This document shows positions 1-11,601 of a stretch of DNA of 64,000 nucleotides, piece after piece. The translations under genes were made by a program, and so were the position numbers. Each line of letters begins with the position of its first letter. Within the stretch, counting starts at the first letter, position 1. Source of the stretch: Symsagittifera roscoffensis (Eukaryota; Xenacoelomorpha; Acoela; Convolutidae); NCBI RefSeq assembly GCF_963678635.1, contig NC_087070.1, positions 49,707,467 to 49,771,466 on the forward strand, written 5' to 3'. The notes under the pieces are model-generated. The model did not search any database and was not told where the DNA came from. It saw nothing but the letters and a program-made list of their open reading frames with translations.

Positions 1-590
1 TTATATTATATTGCATCAATTTTCAAACTTAACACTGCAAATTTCAAGTTCAATTTTAAGTATTGGCGAGGGGCGAAAACTTGATCGAACAACTAAGAGA
101 CCAACGAACGATATTAATGAAAATGTGCCGATAATGTCATTTTTGGGCATTTTTAAAGGTTTGACTTGAAAAAAATTGCGCAAATAAGTGAAACAATACA
201 ATTATACGGGGGTTTCTTTAAAAAATTCTGTTCATTATTCTAAACCATGTGGTGTCCAGCAAATCAGACGACAGCTGTTCAAACAGTTCATTTTAAATAT
301 TTCAATGCGCATACATCATGTCTTAATGTCATGTCTTGATTTGCTGTCGTCCTATTTAACTAGCACCCAACGATGCACGTTGCGCTTAAATTATATCTGA
401 TTTTAAACTCTTTTTTTTGTTGTGTTTAAACTCAATTTGTTTTTTCAAATTAAAGCATTCGAAGAAGCAAGGGTATATTATGTGCATTGAAAACAACTCA
501 GTTACAGTTTTTTTCATATTCACCCAACAAGATATAAATTTTACAGGATCATAAGCGGGGTTGAAAACAAGGGCATAAATTGGAACTCAC
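1..590. other. AT-rich host non-coding DNA
   Basis: AT-rich sequence with many short homopolymer runs. The open frames are short and show no recognisable motif. It lies just downstream (minus sense) of the exon-like block at 591-710, so it is probably intron. I see no repeat shared with the rest of the window. Confidence 0.5.
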
Positions 591-710
591 GATCTCATGT
601 GTTCTCTGCGTCGCGAGTACATCGCATTCAAAATCATGCCTTTGAAATTGTGATCTCTGAGCACCCCCAGAGCAGTTGCCGCATCCGAATCATTCTCGAA
701 CTTCTGGAAG
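591..710 (-). CDS. candidate host exon, C-terminal half of an RRM
   Basis: A 120-bp block on the minus strand has a TTTTAG acceptor just upstream and a perfect GTGAGT donor just downstream (585-590 on the plus strand). Its frame encodes about 40 residues patterned like the second half of an RNA-recognition motif: an F-x-x-F strand, an Ala-rich helix with DAATAL, then NFKG and a final strand ending in RRREHMR. The ending resembles FET-type (FUS/EWS/TAF15) RRMs, which finish with a similar Arg-rich turn, but this is a weak match. The neighbouring exons were not identified. Alternative: a chance open frame with good splice-like borders. Confidence 0.45.
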
Positions 711-1515
711 CTAAAACACTTTTTCATCACAGAAAGATAGAGTAAGGATGTCAGTGTTGAAAAGAATAAATGATTGCGACAAAATTGCTGCAATCCACTT
801 TTTCTTAAATTTTGATGAGAAAAGTTTCAAGAGAAACACCAACGACTCATTACCAAACAAACTGGGTTTTATCGGGGCTTTTTAGGCACACGAGCCAATG
901 GAAATCATTTGGTCAAAAAATGAGAAAATTGGATTAGAAAATAAATACGATAAAATAACAACAGAAAAACCATCACACAATTTAGCAACCCTTGCTGATC
1001 GCTAAGTAAGCAAGAGTAGCCGGTTGCTGTGCAATAAGCTCAGAAATTGTATTCTAAAGTAATTAACACTAAATAGCAATAACGGCACGGAGCAATTTCT
1101 ACAACTATCAAATTTAAACACAGAGGCGAAGCTGCACTTCGCAAACACTATTTTAATGTCACTATTTTCACTATCAGCATCAATAATTTCAAAAACCGCA
1201 GCTTGCAACTTGGGTCTGTATAATGTTTAAAAGCTCTTTTTACTGTATTAAGAAATCATCTAAACTTGATGTTTCATACTATATTTGTATCGCCTTGAAT
1301 AATCACGCTTTTTTCTCATATTTTTCAGCACCTCTACTTTTTCAGGGTTGTATTTGCCCCTGTATGAAAATACTTCTGAATCAAATTCAATCAAAATTTT
1401 ATGCTTCAGCCTGTAAACAAATTTTGCATCAGAAATTTCGGATTCTAATTAATTTTCCATGAGAAACTACAATTTGTAAATGTATTTGTTAATCAGTTGT
1501 ACTTAACTGATTTCA
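711..1515. other. AT-rich host non-coding DNA, probable intron
   Basis: AT-rich stretch between the exon-like block and the (ATT)n tail of the retrotransposon. Open frames on both strands are under 80 codons, with no motif. Nothing else is recognisable. Confidence 0.45.

Positions 1516-1551
<36 letters not shown>
1516..1551 (-). repeat. (ATT)n microsatellite tail
   Basis: About 12 uninterrupted ATT units directly follow the retrotransposon ORF in its own 3' direction, where such elements carry a simple-repeat tail. This marks the 3' end of the insertion. Confidence 0.9.
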
Positions 1552-1583
1552 GATTTAGCAACAGAGTTGCAAGGGGTTTTCCC

Positions 1584-3651
1584 CTAAGTAAGTCGATTGG
1601 AAATGAGTCTACAGTTGTTCCGGGTACAGTCACAGTAGAGTTTCCAGGTACATGAGTTGTCAGGATTGAAATATTGGTCAAAGTAGCGCCACATCCATTT
1701 GAGACAGCGACTCTTAAACCCGTCACTGTTGAAGACGTCAATGATAGGCGGTGCTAGAGAAATTAAGCGTGCAGTTCTGAACCAGAAGTTGTGTTCACAT
1801 TGTCTTCTCCTTGGCCGAGTCACCTGGAACGAAGCGGACCGACAGCTTCTGGTAGACAATGGTGATATTACATCAGAAAAATCATAATCATAACGACCAG
1901 TTAAAATTTTGTTGTAAAGCAGTAAGTCATTAAGCTGAATAAAGAAAGGCAAAGGTAAGATATTAAGAAATTTCAAAGCGTCTTTATAATTCATGCCTGG
2001 TGTTATCCATCGGCATACCTTTCTTTGAAAGCCTTCAATTCGCTTCATTCCTGTAACGTTAAGACCGAATGCACTCGAGCTATAAAGCAGCTTGGGAAGA
2101 ATCATACTCTTGTAGATGTTCAGCTTACTGAATACCGGCAAGAAAGGTGAGCTACGTTTCACCATTTGGAAAACTCGCATGGCACTATTAATTATAGTAG
2201 TAATGTGGAGTGTCCAGTCGAGGTTACTTGTTATGACTAACCCCAAATCTTTATGTACAAGAGCAGGAGGAATAACATTATCATCAAAATAAATACCACT
2301 ATAGGAGCCACTGAACAATAAATGAGAGCATTTCTGTAAATTAAAAGGGATTTTGTTCTGTATACTCCAGTCGAAGACAGAGTTCAGATCACTTTGGAAT
2401 GCTTCAGGGGAGCGGTCGAAACTTATAAACTTTGCGTCATCTGCACAAAGCAAGGAATATGAAAAGGAACACGAGCTCGGAAGGTCGTTAATGAAAACGA
2501 GAAAAAGGAGTGCTAATAAAAGTGCTCCTTGTGGTAATCCACTGGATATCAAAATCCCCTTTGAAAGCGAATTCCCAACCTTGACAACTTGAGTGCGGTT
2601 AGAAAGATATGACTGTAGCAAAGACAATAACTTTCCTCTAATACCTGTTGAATACAGTTTGCGTAGTAGGATTCCATGGTCTACACGATCGAAGGCCTTT
2701 TCAAAATCAGTGTAAATAACGTTTACAGGTTGACCGTTGTTGACAAATTTGTAAACGGTGTCCAGATAAATTATCAATTGTATGGTAGGTGACCTATTTT
2801 TCCGAAAACCAAACTGTGCGTCATGAAACCAGCCACTGTAGTGATTATACAAATCAATAAAGATACAACGCTCAAATATTTTTGAACAAATCGGTAACAG
2901 TGATACCGGCCGATAATTTTTGACATCTGCCTTGCTACCTTTTTTATATATTGGGATTACATGCGCTAATTTCCACGCTGTAGGATACAAGGTCTGTAGT
3001 ATTTTCCTGAACAGCTGACAGAGATTTTGAGATAGATGAAGATGTGTGCTTATATATGGAGGCCGGCAATGAGTCAGGTCCGCTTGCTTTGTTAACATGT
3101 AAGCCATTACAAATCTGCATTACGTTGCTGTCTTCAAAAATAATGTTGTCGACGATTGGCAGTTCGGATTCGAATGACAATGAGCTTGGGTCAAATTCTG
3201 TAGAAACCTTATATACAGATGAAAAATAATTGGCGAATAAGTCAGCTTGTTCTGAGTCACCTTGAGCTATTAATGAATTGAAATGAATCTTAGACGGTAA
3301 GGCAGATTTGTTGAACGACCTGTAATACTTGAACAAGGAATTTGTGTTACGGTTGTCTGCCAATGAAATCTGGTATTCCAGCTTGTCTCTTGATATTAGC
3401 CTAACACATTCAAGTTCCTTTACGGCAACTTTTGAGTGACTAGTAGGCAATTTTCGCTTCAAAGTACTCAACTTTTTCAAATGATACGAGGTGTTTGAGG
3501 ATATCCATGGCGACAGAGATGCGCGGTGACGTGTGCGAATGGGTACTGCTAGGGGTAAAAGGTTCTTGAACCAAATTTCCCATTCCTTCACTAAAACATT
3601 AACATTGGACCAGCACCGTCCCAGGAATGGTGACTCAAAAATAAGACTCAA
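1584..3651 (-). pseudogene. non-LTR reverse transcriptase, frameshifted, N-terminal part missing
   Basis: Two overlapping minus frames (2,944-3,651 and 1,584-3,107) give one RT broken by a frameshift near 3,000-3,050. The upstream frame holds the linker between endonuclease and RT (a PWISSN block, then KASGPDSLPA). The downstream frame of about 507 codons has the KKGSK-x-NYRPVSLLP entry block, motif A (YTDFEKAFDRVDH), motif B (GLPQGALL, altered from the usual GSVLGP) and motif C (CADDAKF). After it come the thumb and a C-terminal Cys-rich stretch (CTWKLYCDC). The endonuclease is absent, so the copy cannot move on its own. Confidence 0.85.
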
Positions 3652-3655
3652 AAAT

Positions 3656-5176
3656 AAGACTCAATAAAAATAAAACCAGGAATGGTGACTCAATTAAGAC
3701 TTTTTTCTTTCAATCTTATAGATATTGAAACATATCTCTGAAAAATATCTGTGAGTTTTAAGCTTTTAAACTTTCCTATGAAACACAAAATTTGATTATA
3801 GGCTCAAGCATAACACCTCTCTTGAATCTTGGCACTGCAGTTTTACAACAATTACAGGAGCTGAAAAATGTGAAGACAAAAATTGCGTGATTGTTCATAA
3901 AAGTACACATCCATTACAAGAATACATTTATAAAGAAATGTAGATGACTTTTCAAAACCGACTGATTTTTGAAAACAAGAAATGACCTATTTCGTGTAGC
4001 GAAAAGCTTTAATGTAAAAGCTTAAGGTCTCACCAACTTCCAACATTTGCTACCAATAAAGCGGATGCAACAAACTCATGCTAAACTGATAACGGTAAAA
4101 GAATCTGCAGCAAAACAGAGAGAACTTGTTGAATACTAATGTATAAGATAGGCTGGAAAAAAATGAATTCGTAATATAACCAGCGTTTGCTCGTGTATTG
4201 AGAACAACAATGAAGTAAAAAAAATGCAAACTTGCTTGAGAATAGATGCAAATATCAACTTCAGAAAAATGTCGAGAATTACCACTACCTGCATTTAAAA
4301 AAGCTTGTAGTATTTACCAAGCGGCCACTAAGCCTACAATACGTGGTTGGACGGCCATTGAGCCAAAAAAAAATTGAATGATTGACACTTATAAACCACA
4401 GTCGATTTGAAATATTTTTTTAAATAATCATCAACTTTTGCCAATCGAGCTAGACAAATAAGACTAAGCCAATAAAGAGTACAGAAGCAGGCAACTGACG
4501 CTGAAGCTGTGAGCAACTCGAGTTTCTTTGTCCCAGAGTCATCTGGCTGGAATCTCTTCTGTGTGTTTCTGTATTTTGTTTCTATGTGTTTGGTTTTTGT
4601 GGTTTGCTTTATGTCAAAATTCATGTTTTTCAGTGCTGGTGATGGCTGTATAGCCGAAAGTACTCCGAAATAAACAAGTTTCATTATCTTGTTTTTCACA
4701 ATGATGAGAAAGAAAAGTATTAAGCCAATAAAATGAAAACCAAATCATGTAGACCGAAAAAAAAACAAGCAACGGTCGGGACTTGAACGCCAGACCATTC
4801 AATACAAGGCAGCCAGTTTTACCTCCAGACAAAGTGGAAGGGGACTGGATGTTGGTTCAATATTAAATCAAGTTCCATTTCCTACAGATTAGTAAGAAAA
4901 TTAGTTTAACGGGAAAAAATACTTGTTCGTGATTACAAGACACTTTCTCCCGCAAGGTAACCAAAGCAAACCTGAACCAACTTAGCTTTAAAACACATTT
5001 TAAGGTATGAAAAATTTACCAGAACCACCAGTCGATTCCGTCTCTATGGATAAATTTGGTCGATTCTGGCTTCACTCCGCTCACTTGAAGAACATAGTTC
5101 GTGAACTCTTCCTAAACAGGTTTCCGACAAATCTTCTATGTTTAATCCAATGTTTTAACAGAATTATCAAGCCCAC
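3656..5176. other. AT-rich host non-coding DNA
   Basis: No supported gene. Open frames of 70-120 codons on the minus strand (4,334-4,832) show no recognisable motif. Around 4,765-4,800 a stretch reads on the minus strand like a polymerase III B-box (GTTCAAGTCC), but no cloverleaf forms around it. Probably intron or intergenic DNA with an old tRNA-like remnant. Confidence 0.45.
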
Positions 5177-5334
5177 CTCTGTCGTTGATGGTTCAATTTT
5201 TTGGATATGTAATTTGTCCAGCTCAAATATTTCCGGATCATTGTTTGCATACGCAGATTGACCTTTACGTGTTCCAAATCCACCGCCACTAGGCTTGAAA
5301 CCTGTGATGTTATGACCTTCAGTCATGAGCTTAT
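5177..5334 (-). CDS. candidate host exon, function unknown
   Basis: A 158-bp minus-strand block runs from an acceptor (TATTCCAG, upstream of 5,334) to a GTGGGC donor (5,171-5,176). It encodes about 52 residues containing GFKPSGGGFGTRKG and an acidic-hydrophobic stretch EIFELDKLHIQKIEP. Composition is protein-like, unlike its AT-rich flanks. I do not recognise the family. It is on the same strand as the RRM-like block at 591-710 and could belong to the same gene, with the non-LTR element in an intron between them; that is inference. Confidence 0.35.
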
Positions 5335-5675
5335 CTGGAATATTTAAATATCATTTTGACACAGGGTTGCCCAATTGTATGTTATTTTTGAAAATAGCAA
5401 ACTAACAGTAAACTATTGAAAAAACATGTTTTTATGTTAGACTGTTGAATAATTCAAGACATTAAGAAGAATTAAAGTTCTTGAAGAGAAATGCCAGTTT
5501 TCTAGCTTTTGGCTGCTAAGTTTGGGTATGAGATTCCCAAGAAATACCCACATTTTCTTATTTTTTCAAAACTGACTCAAAACAAATTAGAAAGTCATGC
5601 CAGCAAGGCAAGAAAAAATACATCAAGCATCTGTCATCATATTTTGCAGTCAAAAAAAATCTTGGGAGTTTTTTT
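5335..5675. other. AT-rich host DNA up to the first LTR sequence
   Basis: AT-rich, no supported reading frame. Its right edge is the start of a plus-oriented LTR fragment at 5,676, the border between host DNA and the retroelement cluster. Confidence 0.45.
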
Positions 5676-6125
5676 TGTGACATTCGACCAGAATGGTCAA
5701 AATGCAATTTCGCATTCGATTTTTTATTGGAACATCTAACCGAGAAGATTGATGGTATTGATGAATTAGTGATGTTATTTGAATGATCAAACAAATTGGG
5801 AAAGGTTAGTTTTGACTGACATGCTAAATTTTAAAATTTCGATTTGGACGTGAACGACACGTAACCTTTTATTATTTCGCACACACTCAAACTGCGAAAT
5901 CAGAACAACAGAATTCGTAGAGAACAACAGTAGTCTTAGTGACGACAACAACGAAAAAACGGCAGAAGATTGAGATTGTGATTAGAAATTGTCAGAAACC
6001 ACTCCGAGTTGTAACGATCGCTGCAATCGTTACTGAGCAGTTCACGAGAACAAGGAAATGTGTTGGGACGACGTGTCCAGCTTTCCGGAAAGAAATAAGG
6101 ACGTTATTTCCCCGGAATCCAGAAT
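5676..6125 (+). repeat. degenerate plus-oriented LTR fragment (LTR1-like 5' part)
   Basis: It begins TGTGACATTCGACCAGAATGG, the start of the LTR1 type (compare copy B at 36,669 and 52,087). It goes on with diverged LTR1 blocks: AGAACAACA, a GATTGTGATTAGAAA stretch, GAGTTGTAACGA, TTCCGGAAAGAA and GTTATTTCCCCGGAAT. About half an LTR is present and several internal blocks are missing. Near 6,126 the sequence shifts to one resembling the beginning of the LTR2 type (GGATTGACACAGCGTAAC), which is then interrupted by copy A. Confidence 0.6.
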
Positions 6126-6148
6126 CCGCAGGATTGACACAGCGTAAC
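6126..6148 (+). repeat. left stub of the LTR2 copy that received copy A, ending in target duplication AAC
   Basis: GATTGACACAGCGTAAC matches LTR2 positions about 17-33. The same LTR2 resumes with AACCTTCC at 28,968, directly after the other end of copy A. The last three bases, AAC (6,146-6,148), are repeated at 28,968-28,970, a 3-bp target-site duplication. Confidence 0.6.
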
Positions 6149-7033
6149 TGTAACATTCGCCAGGAAGTACATATCGACGGAAAAAAAGCTAGGTTCTAAA
6201 ACGACTGGCTAGCGTCTAAACACAGCTCTACATGCTTTTCAGCGTCTTTGCCAAAGCCAGTTCTTTTTGGTGATCTTTCTAACATCGGGTCGACAAAAAC
6301 GTTACTGCTTTCGGCTTCGATCAAAACACTCAAATTAACTTAATTATATGCAAGAATAGTGAGCTCATGGCTGGGTCTCAGTATCCCCAGACCACGAGGT
6401 CACTCCTAAATACAGGGCTACTACTATTTGTTATACTACTATTGTTTTTGTTCAAAAGAAAAAAATCATCATCTCCATCGAAGATTGATCAACCCTTTCC
6501 CTCAACTCTTAGCTTCTCCTTATCTGAGAATGAATCTGGATGTTATTAAATTCAATTCAGGACATAACCAGGAAAATAAAGGTTTGTATAAAAGAGTTTG
6601 AGTTCAGGTCTCGAGACCCCTCCGGATTTTGGAATCAGTGAAAATAACGTTTTTTTTCCTTCGGGAAGGCTGGGCACGCTGTCCCAACACCCTTCCCCTT
6701 TCGCGTGAATTGCTCTGTAACGATTGTAGCGGTTTCTGATAATTCCCATTTGTATCTCGTTATTTTCTCGTCGTTAATTCTATCGCAACTATTGCTGTTG
6801 TGTTTTTCTTCATGCTTTTTTTTCTCCAAAAGTGGCCGTTTCGACGTTTCTCAGAAGTGTGACGTCATCATTCAAAAATTAAAGAAAAAATTAAAAACTC
6901 CAGAAGCTTTTGACCTTCACGATTCGCCTAATCATTTAAATAACGTCGTTAATCTGCTAAAACCGTCAATCTTCCAGGCCAGCGGCTATGAAATCGAAAT
7001 TGCATTTTTTTTCCATTCTGGTCGAATGTCACA
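6149..7033 (-). repeat. 3' LTR of copy A (LTR1 type, 885 bp)
   Basis: In element sense it starts TGTGACATTCGACCAGAATGG and ends CGAATGTTACA, giving TG...CA ends that are imperfect inverted repeats. It matches the 5' LTR of copy B along its length. It contains a TGACGTCA palindrome (6,860-6,867) near a GGCCA-T-TT type motif. The adjoining internal sequence begins with the polypurine tract, so this is the 3' LTR. Confidence 0.85.
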
Positions 7034-7869
7034 TACTCCCCAGACATCCCGGTCAATGTCCTCTTTGAGTCTCGCAGTCGTCATCCAAATGGTACAGTGC
7101 CATTGAACAGAATTTACCAAATGCACGAAATCACTTTTATCCACGTCACATCGACTCACTGCAGAATATAAATGGCATCATACTACATCACTATAGCCTT
7201 CCAAATTCTTTCACTAATCTGCACTTTCAAGGATATGACTTAAGATAAAACATCTTTTTAGACTTCCAACGCCCATGTCCTGATTTAAAATTTTTTCTCC
7301 TAGTTTTAGAAAGTTTAGGAACGCAGGACAGTCCTGCCAACCCACAGACTAAAATTCTCCTACTATGTTTCTTCCCTTCGGAAATTTAGTTGTTAGTGTT
7401 CCTGAATATTAAACTAAGGAACTCTGTGGTTAGAAGGAATAATGAAATAATCTCCCTCTTCAAGAGATTACCCAAGCCATTCATGTGACCACAAAGTGAT
7501 CAGTTGTCCTAGTTGATTAAAAACAATAATTCAGGCTGGAATATTTTAATATATTCTCCACTCAAGCCTTTCTAAATAAATACTAAGTGTCTCTAAAGCC
7601 ACTAACTAAAATCAAAATGCAAAATAATATATGCAACAAATTCTTTAATCTTCAAAACTCAACTAAATGTTTTCTTTTTAGTTTCATTTGCAAACTTAGT
7701 TGCTTTGTTTCTCTTTTGAGTTTTTCGTCACATACAAAATAATTCTGAGTTTTAACATCTTCTCTTTCGCGGCTTCTTTGTTTCTTCCTTTGTTCTTCGT
7801 TTAGAAGTGCTAAAAATGCTAAATTCTTCTAATTTTCTTTCTTCTTGCATCTTGTTTTTCGGCCATTTG
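7034..7869 (-). other. copy A 3' UTR and polypurine tract
   Basis: In element sense the sequence abutting the LTR is GTCTGGGGAGTA, equal to GTCCGGGGAGTA in copies B and C. This conserved purine-rich stretch is in the position of the plus-strand primer. The rest is AT-rich, aligns with 51,355-52,086 of copy B and has no reading frame. Copy A's gene 2 stops early (TGA at 7,870, where copy B reads CGA), so part of this stretch was once coding. Confidence 0.75.
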
Positions 7870-8702
7870 TCAATGCTCCATCTCCTCCTCCTGCGACATT
7901 GACTCCGCACTTTCAGTCTCTGTGTCTTGTAACACGTCGGTAGCTATTCTGACGCTGTTGGCAGCAGTCATCCAGCACTTTTGCTCTCCTACTCTTTGTT
8001 TACAACAAGGTAGAAGATCAACGTTGGATTCTCTGTTTCGGCAGAAGCTATTGTAGAGACACAACGTCACGTTTCTTTCCAAGTCTTCCTTCAACATCTC
8101 CTCCTTTTCCCTTCCGTCACATTCACCTGTTCCAGAAGTTCTCTTCACGGCGGTGATCACTGCATTCCGATGGGTTACAACTACTCGCTTGAAAGCTCCT
8201 GCTCCGATGTCCAGCAGATATACACTATACACTCTGCTATGCTTTGACATATGTTTTTTGGCATACTCGTACAACCATGCACTCATGTTGGCTCTAAACC
8301 ATAGCATCAGTCTCCTTCTGGCCCATATCTCTTTCACTCCCATCGGAATGTTCAAGATCTTGCACGTAGTTTCAAAAAGATCCAAATCTTCTAGACAAAA
8401 TCCTGTAACTGTTCTCTCGTCGGCGTCTGCTGTCTATTGTTCTCCTTTACATGAGCTTCCAGCCATCGTATCGCCATCATAACTCCCACTATCACTATCG
8501 TTATGGGCTTTGATGAGTCTGGTAAACCCATGGAGAGCAGCTTCCACAGTCCCAGATCAACACCAGATTACTACGACCGGGGTACCACCATGTTTGCAGT
8601 AAGCAATGGCAGGTAAAAATTCATCATGTGTTGACATGATGCTCCTCCAATTACGTTTTCCCAAAGCTTCCAGTAGTGGTTCCACTTCCATCATCACTCG
8701 AT
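7870..8702 (-). pseudogene. gene 2, C-terminal module (copy A)
   Basis: About 170 codons are open (7,870-8,385), continuing in broken frames to 8,702. It aligns with copy C 55,242-55,784 and copy B 50,593-51,354. Shared blocks are F-E-T-x-C-K-x-L-x-I-P-M, W-F-R-A-N/T-M/L, THRNA, LEED/LKEDL, and L-H/Y-N-S-F-C-x-N-R-E-S. The family is unknown. The end is acidic and Ser/Glu-rich; in copy B a Lys/Arg-rich tail follows. A solo LTR splits this module from the next one. Confidence 0.7.
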
Positions 8703-9587
8703 TGTAACATTCGCCCAAATATCACACAGCGACGGAGCGTAGAAAAAGTACCTATCAACGACTGGCAGGCGTCAGTTACCTTAATTCTACTCGTTTTTCA
8801 CCGTCTCGACCTTGCCAGTTGATTTTCTGGTCTGTTTAGGGCAAAGTAAAAAGTTACCATTTTTAGGCCATCAGTCAAACGACTTTTGATCAGCTTTCGT
8901 TTGCATGCGAACACAACCACATAGCTGAGTCTCGGATCCTCAGACTACGTGATTGTCATTAAAAACACGGCTCGAACAACCTATTTTATTATGTTTTTGT
9001 GTGACAGTTTTATATTAAATCCATTGGAGATGGATTGACCCTTTCCTTTTTCTATCTACTCATGCTCTGAAATATTAAATAATAACGGTGTTAATTACGA
9101 TCTAGGACATTACAGCAGCTGTTATAGTTAGTTTACCCAGTCCCTTCACATATAACAGTCTCTGGGGGACCAAGCCTCCGCTCCCGTGATTTTCTTGAGA
9201 TAACACTCTTATCTCCTATATTTCGTGTCCCGGGAGGGTTCCGTGGTATTTCTCTTCCCCCCACTGAAGCCTCCGTCTCCACAAATATCCGTCGCTAAGG
9301 TCCTTATCGTGTGTTCTTGCCACGATAAGAGGCTCCGTAATTTTTCTGTCTCTGATACAACCGTTCTTCACAATTTCTATCGTGGTTCTGATTTTCGGCT
9401 TTTCTATTCAAAATGGCCGTCTTTTTTCTATTTCTCAGAAATGTTCTTCTTCCGATCGAAATTTTAAAAATAAAAATTCTAGAACATTCTGACCCTCCGT
9501 CGCTACACTTTTCTGTTCATAAGGCCTTTAGTCACTTTTATTTCTGTCGCGGGAAGGTTATGCTGTGTCATCTGGCAGAATGGCACA
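8703..9587 (-). repeat. solo LTR (LTR2 type) inserted in gene 2 of copy A
   Basis: 885 bp starting TGTAACATTCG and ending GAATGGCACA on the plus strand. It matches the LTR2 copies at 28,968-33,509 but has no internal element sequence, so it is a solo LTR left by recombination between two LTRs. Flanking bases are GAT on both sides (8,700-8,702 and 9,588-9,590). Copy B has the uninterrupted site at about 50,425. A hairpin CTTATCGTG/CACGATAAG lies at 9,303-9,329. Confidence 0.85.
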
Positions 9588-11601
9588 GATGGACTTCATC
9601 ATTCTCATCTACTGCATTGTAATCCGTGACTGTTGATCCTTTCTGCTTCTGTCTTTCAAAGTCACTTAAGTTCCCACTGGCGTATCCCATGAACTTCTTT
9701 CCCAGTAACGAATCTAACTCCTCTTTGGTTCTCTCCGGAACTGCTGAGAACATTTTGCACAGTAACTCGTCAGATTTTTCTGACATTCTTGCTAGTCTTA
9801 CGCATTTTGGCACTGAGAAGGCCTGATCCACGATCGTTCTCGTACTCTTCACATCCACCGCTACGAAATGCGCCGGGTATCTGCTTTTGCACATTTGAGT
9901 CAATGTCGATCCCACCAAATATCGCGCTCCTGACAGTCTGCAATAAGTTTCAATGTGCCGGATGTTCATTTCCGCCTCCATCGCTTCCCTCCACTTTCCT
10001 ATGTGCTTTTGCTCAGTCTGCAAAACTCCTGGAAACACTTCTACACTGATGGCCGTGACCATCTCATGCTTCTGATCTAGATTCAATAGTGACTCTAAAG
10101 AACCAAAAATGTTGCAGAATTCTAGTGCAGTCACTAGATTCACCTCGGTCCCTCCATGGCAATCTGCAATCAGTTCCGTTTCTGTTTTCGCCTTCATCAC
10201 AATGTTCCCAAACAATATCATCAATTGCTTGTGTTGCCTCTCCAGGGTCTTTACGCAGTCCAGACCGCCACATATGTGACCTTCTAGTCCACAGACTTCT
10301 GTCAGACAGCTACCAGGTTTGACCCAGTCCACTGGTTCCCAGCCAGGCAACTCTACCTTGTCTTCTCCGTTGCTCTTAGAGGCTGTTGTCATCAGATTAT
10401 GGATGATGTTCAGGTCACGCAAGTTACAGTCTGAATTCAGTTCCCTCTGCACATCTTGTGTCGCTCGTAATATCGAATCGGCATTGGGACTCGGACACCA
10501 TGATTGTTTCATTAGTTCCAACACTACCATTAAACTCGTTCTCAGCAGTTCGTCTGAGAATCCCAATCCAAACTCCACTCGATTGTCCGATTTTGGCACT
10601 GAAGGTGCTGTCACCTTTTCTTCCAACACCAGTCCCAGCTTAGTCTGCTGATTAGCAGCGCTTCTTATCTTTGCAATTCTTGACGTCCAGAATCTTAGCA
10701 ACACTGCTTGCTCGTAATCAAAGAAGCAATTGCGTATGTCTTCATTCAAGAAAGGTTTGTACGCTATCCCTATGGTTCCGGATACGTAAATATACGATTT
10801 CTTTCTGATTGGTCCACAGTATTCACTGGATTTCGGCAGTGCTCCCATAGATTCTTTCCAGAGCCTCAGTTCCTTGTTTGAGAACCTCCATATTTCGTCG
10901 ATTTTCTTCATCGGTTCTAGTTCCACGGGTTCTTTCATGTTTACTCGCATTGGTTTGCTCTGATATATATCCAAAAATGCTAGCAAGAGCAAGGCTTTTG
11001 CTCGTTCATCGCCTTCTCTTAGCATCTTGACACAAGTGCTCAGTGCTGGCACTGAAATCTGCTCTATCGTAAATCGAACGAAACAGAGAGCGTCTCTCCG
11101 CTTTGCGCACGCTACTGCTGCTCCTTCTTGGGTCATCAGATCTCTCACACTCGCCATTAAGAACACTTTTCCTCTTTCGATCTTTTTCTTTCTTCCGAAT
11201 CATATTCCCTGCGAGTCAGTCCAATCATACACCAAGCGAACCTCAGTTATAGCTCTGTCCTCACGTAAGGTATTGCTATCAGAGCGTGTAATTTTGGCAT
11301 GGTTCTCATCTCTTCTTCAAAGTACCGCAACACTACCGCTCTCCATGGAAGGCTCACCAACGGTTCGATCGTTTCTGCGTGCATTTTGGACAATACCAAA
11401 GTCCCGTATGCTTTTTGTTTCAGGGTGGTGCCTTGCATCATCACCTCCAAGTAACTTTCCAAGGCGCTTTTGTCTTCTAGAGCCATTGAGTGTCCTCTGG
11501 CCGAATTTCTGTACTCTAACCTCTCCATGTACGGCGGGATCGTCAATCGATACAGTTTCCGACACTGTCAGTACGTTATATTCCACTGGGACTATATTCC
11601 A
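9588..11601 (-). pseudogene. gene 2, large helical module with Cys/His motif (copy A)
   Basis: The main frame runs 9,588-11,166 (about 525 codons), with the upstream part in other frames to 11,601. It aligns closely with copy B 48,256-50,478 and more distantly with copy C 55,757-57,863. Composition is helical and charged. Near 10,258-10,316 is the motif C-x4-C-x4-H-x-C-x4-C (GSCLTEVCGLEGHICGGLDC), invariant in all three copies and probably metal-binding. Other shared blocks are RRDALCF, a Y-V-S-G-x-x-G-M/I-A-Y-N/K-P-F block, SVPKCVRLARMS and DFERQKQ. No known enzyme fold is recognised. It is broken by frameshifts near 11,200 and 11,550 and by the solo LTR. Confidence 0.7.

Larger units (their letters stand above)
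1516..3655 (-). mobile_element. 5'-truncated non-LTR retrotransposon
   Basis: A minus-strand element with a reverse transcriptase ORF ends, in its own sense, in an (AAT)n run (plus strand 1,516-1,551). A short simple repeat directly after the ORF is a typical 3' end for I/Jockey/CR1-type non-LTR elements. No endonuclease domain is present, so the copy is 5'-truncated. The RT blocks (NYRPVS, DFEKAFD, a GLPQG block, CADD) place it in the Jockey/CR1 superfamily; I cannot settle the clade. At the 5' edge the phrase CCAGGAATGGTGACTCAA occurs twice (near 3,611 and 3,675) around a short AATAAGACTCAAA repeat, probably made at insertion. It is unrelated to the LTR elements filling the rest of the window. 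Confidence 0.85.

Noticed and set aside
4334-4832. Minus-strand frames and a tRNA-like B-box near 4,770
   Set aside because: A GTTCAAGTCC word is present, but the T-arm stem has mismatches and no anticodon arm or acceptor stem can be formed; no conserved protein motif in the frames. At best an old SINE or tRNA remnant.
6705-7106. Plus-strand frame of 133 codons
   Set aside because: Falls in the copy A LTR and crosses its edge into the polypurine tract; the LTR explains it.
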